Source of the DNA: Zygnema cylindricum
Taxonomy: Eukaryota; Streptophyta; Zygnematophyceae; Zygnematales; Zygnemataceae
DNA length: 12,432 nt
Assembly: GCA_037447655.1 (NCBI GenBank)
Contig: JBBHKE010002746.1
Location: 119,598-132,029 of the forward strand
Reading direction: 5' to 3'
The notes under the pieces: generated by a model
The model's input: only the letters and a program-made list of their open reading frames with translations
Told to the model about the DNA's origin: nothing
Database searches by the model: none
Shown here: positions 7,841 to 12,432 of the stretch, in pieces
Layout: every line of letters starts with the position of its first letter
Numbering within the stretch: position 1 is the first letter of the stretch
Position numbers and translations under genes: made by a program

Positions 7841-9168
7841 ATGCGTTCGTTACGTATAATTCGTCCGATTGAATCTTTCGCACTAAACGGTGTGAACATC
7901 TATGACTAAAGTACAATACTACATTGTGTAGCTACCATAATATAATTTATTAAAGCTCGAACTGTTTTGCTCGAATTATTCTGGTACTCTACGAGTTTTC
8001 TATTTACTACACTAGTAATATACGGTAATATAATATTTTTTTTCCGTTCATTTTGATGGATTCCCCATACTCCGTATCTCAAGTATCTCAATACTGCATC
8101 GCGATACGTGAAAACAGTCATTACGAGACGATACAATACGGTACATGGTATAATAATATAATAATATAGGGCAATAATTTGGAATGAATTCGATGCGATG
8201 CAATACAGTATTCCAAAAGTTGGCATAAAATTTGGTACTTCCTTTTCAAAATTTATCCTCGCACCAGAAAATTTATGTGACTCAAAAACGCTTTTAAATT
8301 CAACAACTATTGAAGTATCCATTTCTTTAATCCTATTAGATTTTAAAATGTTGTTATGACTGGTCGAAATAATTGGCATTTCTTGTAACCATTCATAACA
8401 TTGTCATTTGTGGTCCTACATATCAGTCATTGCTATCATTGTTTTTTCAACCGAGTCAAGTTCGGTTTTCAATTTTTTATTTGGCCTTAAAACTGACATA
8501 TGGACCTTCAACACGTGTTAGGAATTGAATCGATGACATGTGTCAACCTATGTGTGTAATTGGCGGGGACCACTTACAATTCCCAGGCACAATATAGGGT
8601 TGAAAGTACAAATGCCGACAAAACTCTTTTTTTTACACACGGTTTTAACTGACGACAAAGTTTTTTGACTACGTTTGACTTTTCAAAACTCATCTGTAAA
8701 ATACTAAAATCTCACGCGAATCTTCACTTTCAACTACACGTATTAGTCGAAGCTTGTCAGTTGAATTTTGGAAGCCAGAGGAACGGAGGCACGGAATCGG
8801 TGACAAGCCGAGGCGCTTCTCCCCACCCAATAACTGATGTACATCTGTATCATAGAAACAGTACGAAGATAATCGAGCCAGGAAAATAGGCGATGATGTG
8901 TTTGTGATGCGTTTCTATGTTACAACTGGACTTTCATAAAGGATTAACGCGTCGACGTTGACATGTTTCAATGCCCCAGTTACAGTTTCATTAACACGTC
9001 AGTGAGTTATAAACAGGTGCTTTTGTTGTCCTCTGATTCGACGTTCGACGACTCTCAGTTGGCCTTCAAAAATTGTACTTTCTATGTTCCCAATTAGTGA
9101 TTGCTACACTGTGTATCGTTATTAGTGTTAGTAACTTTTTTCTCGAACCTATAACATATTTTCTCCGT
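7841..9168. other. AT-rich spacer with no supported gene
   Basis: I see no coding sequence here. The longest open frame is a 157-residue minus-strand frame at 7906-8379, with low-complexity composition and no motif I recognise; a 74-residue plus-strand frame at 8665-8889 is equally unsupported. An ATAATA-rich patch lies near 8149-8168. A 9-bp inverted repeat (CATAGAAAC / GTTTCTATG) occurs between about 8850 and 8920. CACGTG occurs in ACACGTGTTAGG near 8511. 8760-8830 is richer in GC than its surroundings but carries no recognisable exon. Confidence 0.6.
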
Positions 9169-9235
9169 ACACACTTGCCCAATTTTTAATTTAAGACCTT
9201 CAATCGGAAGTTACGAATCCTACCTTTCAATCGCA
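9169..9235 (+). repeat. diverged dispersed repeat, copy 1
   Basis: Aligns without gaps to 11451-11517, about 54 of 67 bases identical by eye. Shared blocks include ACACACTTG, CAATCGGAAG and CTTTCAATCGCA. Weaker similarity extends on both sides, roughly 9115-9300 against 11405-11580. Same orientation, 2.28 kb apart, flanking the hAT-like element without touching its ends. Probably two old copies of an unidentified repeat. Confidence 0.6.
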
Positions 9236-9326
9236 ACCGTTATGTATAAAAACCGACACGTGTGTCGGGATAAAAATAGTATAAAGAGACGAAAAAAACA
9301 TTAACGTTAATAACGATTCACAATCA

Positions 9327-9334
9327 CAAATTAG
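9327..9334. repeat. left 8-bp target-site duplication of hAT-like element
   Basis: CAAATTAG directly before the left terminal inverted repeat. The right partner at 11069-11076 is CTAATTAG, 7 of 8 identical. Eight-base duplications are the mark of hAT elements. Confidence 0.65.
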
Positions 9335-9353
9335 TAGTGTTGTGTATCGGTAA
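9335..9353 (+). repeat. left terminal inverted repeat of hAT-like element
   Basis: TAGTGTTGTGTATCGGTAA; one mismatch at the third base against the right end. Confidence 0.7.
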
Positions 9354-9505
9354 GGATTTGTCGATAACGGATACGGGCCTTTTTTCGGGCAGACGATAAT
9401 CAATATATTGGTACGATATATCGTTATCGATGTTATGGCCGATAAATACCCGGTATATATCGGTTATTATCGGCGATAACACCAATATCGATAACTATCG
9501 GCGAT

Positions 9506-9526
9506 ATGTGTACGGACCGTACACAT
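9506..9526. repeat. near-perfect 21-bp palindrome
   Basis: ATGTGTACGG, one central A, then CCGTACACAT: ten-base arms around a single base. It lies at the inner edge of the left subterminal repeats of the hAT-like element and could be a binding site for a dimeric protein or a chance result of the GTAC-rich composition. Confidence 0.6.
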
Positions 9527-9662
9527 AAATGTACGACCAGGTAACTCAACTATACGTGTTATTTGTAGAAATTAATGGTTATTTTAGTATTTTCTAGGTG
9601 TCAAATGAATTGTTGAAAAGAGGTAATTAATATTGCACTTCTCTATTTTAGTTGTAGTTTAA

Positions 9663-9676
9663 AGAGAGAGAGAGAG
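9663..9676. repeat. (AG)7 microsatellite
   Basis: Seven uninterrupted AG units followed by TGAG. Short and probably neutral. Confidence 0.8.
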
Positions 9677-9755
9677 TGAGGATCAAAGGCACGCCATGGC
9701 TGCCGCTATATTTAGAAAGTGGCAAATTTTGAAGTAGATGATATTTTACCAGAAT

Positions 9756-9832
9756 GTTGCCTGAGTCCAGATTTGAACTTGCGACCTTTGGACTCTCTAT
9801 AGTCGGGCGCCTTAACCATTAAGGCGCTACAA
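9756..9832 (-). pseudogene. tRNA-like sequence, probably a decayed tRNA gene or SINE head
   Basis: On the minus strand there is a strong D-arm-like stretch with TGGTTAAGGCGCC, as in Leu and Ser tRNAs. Next comes an anticodon-region hairpin GACT/AGTC enclosing ATAGAG, then a B-box-like AGTTCAAATCT, all in tRNA order and spacing over about 77 nt. The acceptor arm is weak (TTGT with GCAA) and the T stem pairs poorly. GAGTCC also pairs with GGACTC across the T arm, which a real tRNA would not do. I cannot assign an anticodon safely; in one reading it would be AUA. It lies inside the hAT-like element, so it was captured or inserted there. Most likely not a working tRNA. Confidence 0.45.
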
Positions 9833-10119
9833 ATTATTACACGTGATAGATTTCAAAGATATATAAACATGAACAAAATGGCTAATTAACACCAAACTAA
9901 CGAAGAGGAACAATTCATACACGTACGCGAATCTGAACCGTGTAAAATATGTTTTGATCGGACGACCAGCATTGTAGCCGCCTCTCTCAGTGAGTTTTTG
10001 GCGGCATTCGGAGATAGCGTCACGCAGTGCCACATGGCACCGCATTATTTGATACCGGAGAAGATGGGAGGAGAAACCATGGCTCCCAATTTGAGAGGTG
10101 TTACCTTACAAACTATGTC

Positions 10120-10157
10120 GTACAATAGACGTACAATAAGTACATCGCCTATTGTAC
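10120..10157. repeat. short inverted repeat GTACAATAG / CTATTGTAC
   Basis: Nine-base arms at 10120-10128 and 10149-10157 around a 20-base centre that itself contains GTACAATA. A possible cruciform or fold-back within the hAT-like element. Confidence 0.55.
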
Positions 10158-10477
10158 CTTTTTGTACTATATAGTGTTTCTATTGGTCTACGGTTTAGTA
10201 GTAGGTAGTCGTGAGTAGGCAGACCAAGGCTTAGTGATATTTAGGTACCTCTCTCTAGGAGAGCTTGTAAATATTAAGGTCATTTTTGACGAGCCATAAC
10301 TTACTGCTCAGGGGAGCAAATTCAGAGATTCTTTTTGCTAACGACTCAAGGGAGTCGTCCCTTCATTGGGGTGAAGGTGGTCAGAGTTTTTCTCTGTCAG
10401 TGTGACAGTTATTATTGTTGATTCATAAAGGGATCAGGGTTATCCTATAGGCTTCGTGTGAGCTGCCTACTCTGAGG

Positions 10478-10501
10478 ACCTATGGAGGACTCAGAGTTGC
10501 A
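10478..10501. repeat. short inverted repeat CTCTGAG / CTCAGAG
   Basis: Arms of seven to eight bases around GACCTATGGAGGA in the more GC-rich centre of the hAT-like element. No gene or terminator role is implied. Edges approximate. Confidence 0.4.
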
Positions 10502-10889
10502 TTATTCTCCTGCCGCGCCGCGGACCCCCTTCCCATTGATTTCGGTAAATAATCGCGATATTTCCTTCGTTATTTCTAATTTAAGCGGGTTTTACTTGGG
10601 TACCCCTTCCAGAATGTCCTTTTGACTGATATTTGTTATAAATGGCAGTTAATGGCGACAGTCTGACAGATTTGTTCGTCTGTTTTGTTTCTGTGTTCGT
10701 TTGGTTTTCGAAAATTTTGATTTTACAAATTTACAATGTAAATTTTTTTTTCGGTACTATAATTTTAGAACTATAAACTATTATTTTTAATTTGTCAACG
10801 TTTATGTGCAGCGCTATTTGTAATAAATTCTAGTTAAACAACGTACGGAACAAATTCTTACACGTGGCATACCACGCTATATAAAGTCA

Positions 10890-10911
10890 ATAATATAATA
10901 TATTATATTAT
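10890..10911. repeat. perfect 22-bp AT palindrome
   Basis: Built from TAATATAATA followed by its exact reverse complement, extended by one base pair on each side. Only A and T, so it could extrude a cruciform, but such palindromes arise easily in AT-rich DNA. Confidence 0.7.
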
Positions 10912-11049
10912 AAAGTACTATTGTATGCATACTATAATTTTGTTTGTTATCGCCGATATGGAATTTGTTGTTCTCAAACCTATATAGCGGGACCTCTAAC
11001 CTTTCGATAACCCATAACTGTCGATTTTGGTGTTATCGCGATAATTATT

Positions 11050-11068
11050 TTACCGATACACAACAGTA
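11050..11068 (-). repeat. right terminal inverted repeat of hAT-like element
   Basis: Reverse complement TACTGTTGTGTATCGGTAA, 18 of 19 identical to the left end. Confidence 0.7.
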
Positions 11069-11076
11069 CTAATTAG
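11069..11076. repeat. right 8-bp target-site duplication of hAT-like element
   Basis: CTAATTAG immediately after the right terminus, one base different from the left copy at 9327-9334. Confidence 0.65.
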
Positions 11077-11450
11077 TGTGGAAATGGCATTAGAGCCAGG
11101 CGCGCTGAAGCTAGATTTTTGTGTCTCGGTTGGACTTGTTTGTTTGTTTATTGCAGCCGACCGTCGGATCGATTTTCACAAGTCGTTAGAATGCCGTCAC
11201 CTCGTAGCAGATTTGTACAAACTGTGTTGAAGTGCTTGTACGGAGGAAAAGTCGTGCCTTCGTACAGTGTCTCCCAAACTAAAACCCTTATTCGGTGCAG
11301 TCGTTCAAGCGTTGTGTTGCAAATTTTCTATTAAAATTGTATTGTGGGCTGGTTGTGTAACGGAGGGGTTTTGGCGAAAATTGATATGTACGCCTCAAAT
11401 CGCGATTATTGCTATTAATTTTTTCACCACTCAAAACATCTTTTCCCTAT
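11077..11450. other. non-coding stretch with no supported gene
   Basis: Slightly more GC-rich than its surroundings. TTTGTTTGTTTATTGCAG at about 11140-11157 resembles a 3' splice site, but the following 60-70 codon open frames show no recognisable motif and no matching donor or partner exon. From about 11405 the sequence is weakly similar to 9115 onward. Confidence 0.5.
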
Positions 11451-11517
11451 ACACACTTGTCCAATTTTCAATTTGAAACCGCCAATCGGAAGCTGAGAAA
11501 CTCAACTTTCAATCGCA
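11451..11517 (+). repeat. diverged dispersed repeat, copy 2
   Basis: Partner of 9169-9235, about 80% identical by eye, same orientation. Confidence 0.6.
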
Positions 11518-11630
11518 TATCCGATGTACTGTAAGTGTGTGTTCGAGAAACTATGTTTTTAGAGGCAAAAAACATTCACACTCGTACATTCACGTAGTTT
11601 TGACCTATCTCAAAAATCGATGTATAAATC

Positions 11631-11786
<156 letters not shown>

Positions 11787-12043
11787 GATCGATAATGTAT
11801 CGATATCCCTATCTGACTATCTCAATCCTCACATGTGGGTATATAGTTCGTACATTCCGTACACTAAAATCATCCCTCAAATTTTGTACATTTCGTACGC
11901 ATAAAATACCTTTAACTTTAAAATATATTAGACAATCATCGGTCACGGTGGCGATTACGATATTTCGGCAAAGCTGAAAAGTACGAATTTTGAACTTATG
12001 GTGAACTTCCATTAGAGGAAAAGTGGGGTTGTTTACTGGACGA

Positions 12044-12073
12044 CGTACGATTTCGTACAGATTCGTACCTTTT
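12044..12073 (+). repeat. three 10-bp units beginning CGTAC
   Basis: CGTACGATTT, CGTACAGATT and CGTACCTTTT follow one another without a gap, so the CGTAC core repeats once per helical turn. It leads straight into the T12 run. Confidence 0.6.
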
Positions 12074-12081
12074 TTTTTTTT
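12070..12081 (+). repeat. T12 homopolymer
   Basis: Twelve consecutive T on the plus strand. No pol III gene is seen upstream of it, so it is not called a terminator. Confidence 0.85.
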
Positions 12082-12176
12082 GTCCGACGAAACAGATGGC
12101 TCCAATATTATAGGCGTAAATGTCGATCGTTGGATTTTTCACTTTTTTAGATTCACGAAGCAATCACGCACATCGT

Positions 12177-12222
12177 CTAGTGTGAAGAGACTCTCCTCGG
12201 GAGGAGAGTTTCTTCACACTGG
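12177..12222. repeat. near-perfect long hairpin
   Basis: The left arm 12179-12198 (AGTGTGAAGAGACTCTCCTC) pairs with the right arm 12201-12220 (GAGGAGAGTTTCTTCACACT) at 19 of 20 positions, the exception being a G-T wobble in RNA. Two bases separate the arms; in practice the loop would be CGGG after opening one pair. Two further pairs (C-G and a wobble) extend the stem to 12177 and 12222. It is too short for a typical plant miRNA precursor and no T-run terminator abuts it. It could be the centre of a fold-back element or a structured RNA. Confidence 0.75.
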
Positions 12223-12432
12223 TCGCGTATCATTGGTTTTCGTGAAAATTAGAAAAAAAAATCCACCACGAACAAGAAATGTGAATCGAACACGTCATAG
12301 ACGCCATGTGCCTTCCTACGGTCGGTGTATGAAGGTCGACCGAAATATCTTCGCACACTCTTTCTGACATCCGCTAACCTTAAAAGTTTGCGGCGCCTTT
12401 TTGACATTCTTCAATTTCAAAATTAAAATCTG
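12223..12432. other. right edge with no supported gene
   Basis: Contains an A9 run (12253-12261). On the minus strand a B-box-like GTTCGATTC near 12281-12289 lies upstream of it. No A box or cloverleaf accompanies it, so no RNA gene is called. Confidence 0.45.

Larger units (their letters stand above)
9335..11068. mobile_element. non-autonomous hAT-like DNA transposon (1734 bp)
   Basis: The left end reads TAGTGTTGTGTATCGGTAA (9335-9353) and the right end, reverse-complemented, TACTGTTGTGTATCGGTAA (11068-11050), 18 of 19 identical. The TNNTGTTG-like tip and the 8-bp flanking duplications fit the hAT superfamily. Inside the tips are many CGATA/TATCG words, about 13 in 9335-9510 and six or more in 10940-11068, which fits subterminal transposase-binding repeats. 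A second inverted block, about 9467-9501 against 11042-11004, matches at about 80%. I find no transposase: the longest open frame is a 72-residue minus-strand frame at 9827-10045 without hAT motifs. It would need a transposase from elsewhere. It also holds a tRNA-like sequence, a short (AG)7 run and several palindromes. Confidence 0.7.

Noticed and set aside
8100-8215. ATAATA runs and GATAC-like words as a MITE
   Set aside because: I found no terminal inverted repeats or target-site duplication around them.
7906-8379. 157-residue minus-strand open frame
   Set aside because: Low-complexity, AT-driven composition, no motif or domain, and no intron-exon signs around it.
11119-11334. Exon starting after the splice-acceptor-like TTTGTTTATTGCAG
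   Set aside because: A pyrimidine-rich run plus AG is common; the following frame has no recognisable protein and no donor or partner exon.
12245-12300. Minus-strand pol III gene with B-box-like GTTCGATTC and a T9 run
   Set aside because: No A box at the right distance and no cloverleaf.
12023-12367. 114-residue plus-strand open frame
   Set aside because: It runs through the T12 tract and the hairpin; no recognisable domain.

Overview
The window is repeat-dominated eukaryotic DNA with no host gene I can support. A land plant is the most likely source. The grounds are Copia-type gag/protease/integrase remains, a non-autonomous hAT-like element, a long AT microsatellite, and a primer-binding site that matches the anticodon arm of initiator tRNA-Met slightly better in its plant form (15 nt, from memory) than its animal form (13 nt). 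The species cannot be named from this.

Positions 1-7840 hold two members of one Ty1/Copia LTR-retrotransposon family, both on the minus strand, so each 5' LTR lies at the higher coordinate. Member A (1-3171, running out of the window to the left) has a 2186-bp LTR (986-3171), a primer-binding site (971-985), a broken gag and the start of a broken nucleocapsid region. Member B (3172-7840) has a 2183-bp LTR (5658-7840), the same primer-binding site (5643-5657), broken gag, a 280-codon open stretch with zinc knuckle and aspartic protease (4132-4971), and a pre-integrase plus integrase region full of stops and frameshifts (3172-4131). No reverse transcriptase or RNase H is visible. B's pol stops at 3172, exactly where A's LTR begins, and no polypurine tract abuts the junction. 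I read this as member A nested in the pol of member B.

From about position 165 to 3171 the two members are almost identical: four differences by eye in the LTRs and none seen in leader and gag, including the same gag stop codon. To the left of about position 165 they abruptly diverge to roughly 80-85%. This suggests template-switch chimerism or a gene-conversion edge, and copies spread from an already broken parent.

Positions 7841-9326 are AT-rich non-coding DNA with a diverged repeat near 9169. Positions 9335-11068 form a 1734-bp non-autonomous DNA transposon with 19-bp terminal inverted repeats (18/19 match), 8-bp flanking duplications (7/8 match, as in hAT elements), subterminal arrays of CGATA/TATCG, and a degenerate tRNA-like sequence inside. 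The right flank carries the second copy of the diverged repeat, a perfect (AT)76 microsatellite (11633-11784), a cluster of CGTAC words and a near-perfect 20-bp-arm hairpin at 12179-12220.

These pieces do not form one pathway. They are successive layers of mobile DNA. All open frames of 60-160 codons outside the gag-pol remains look like chance.
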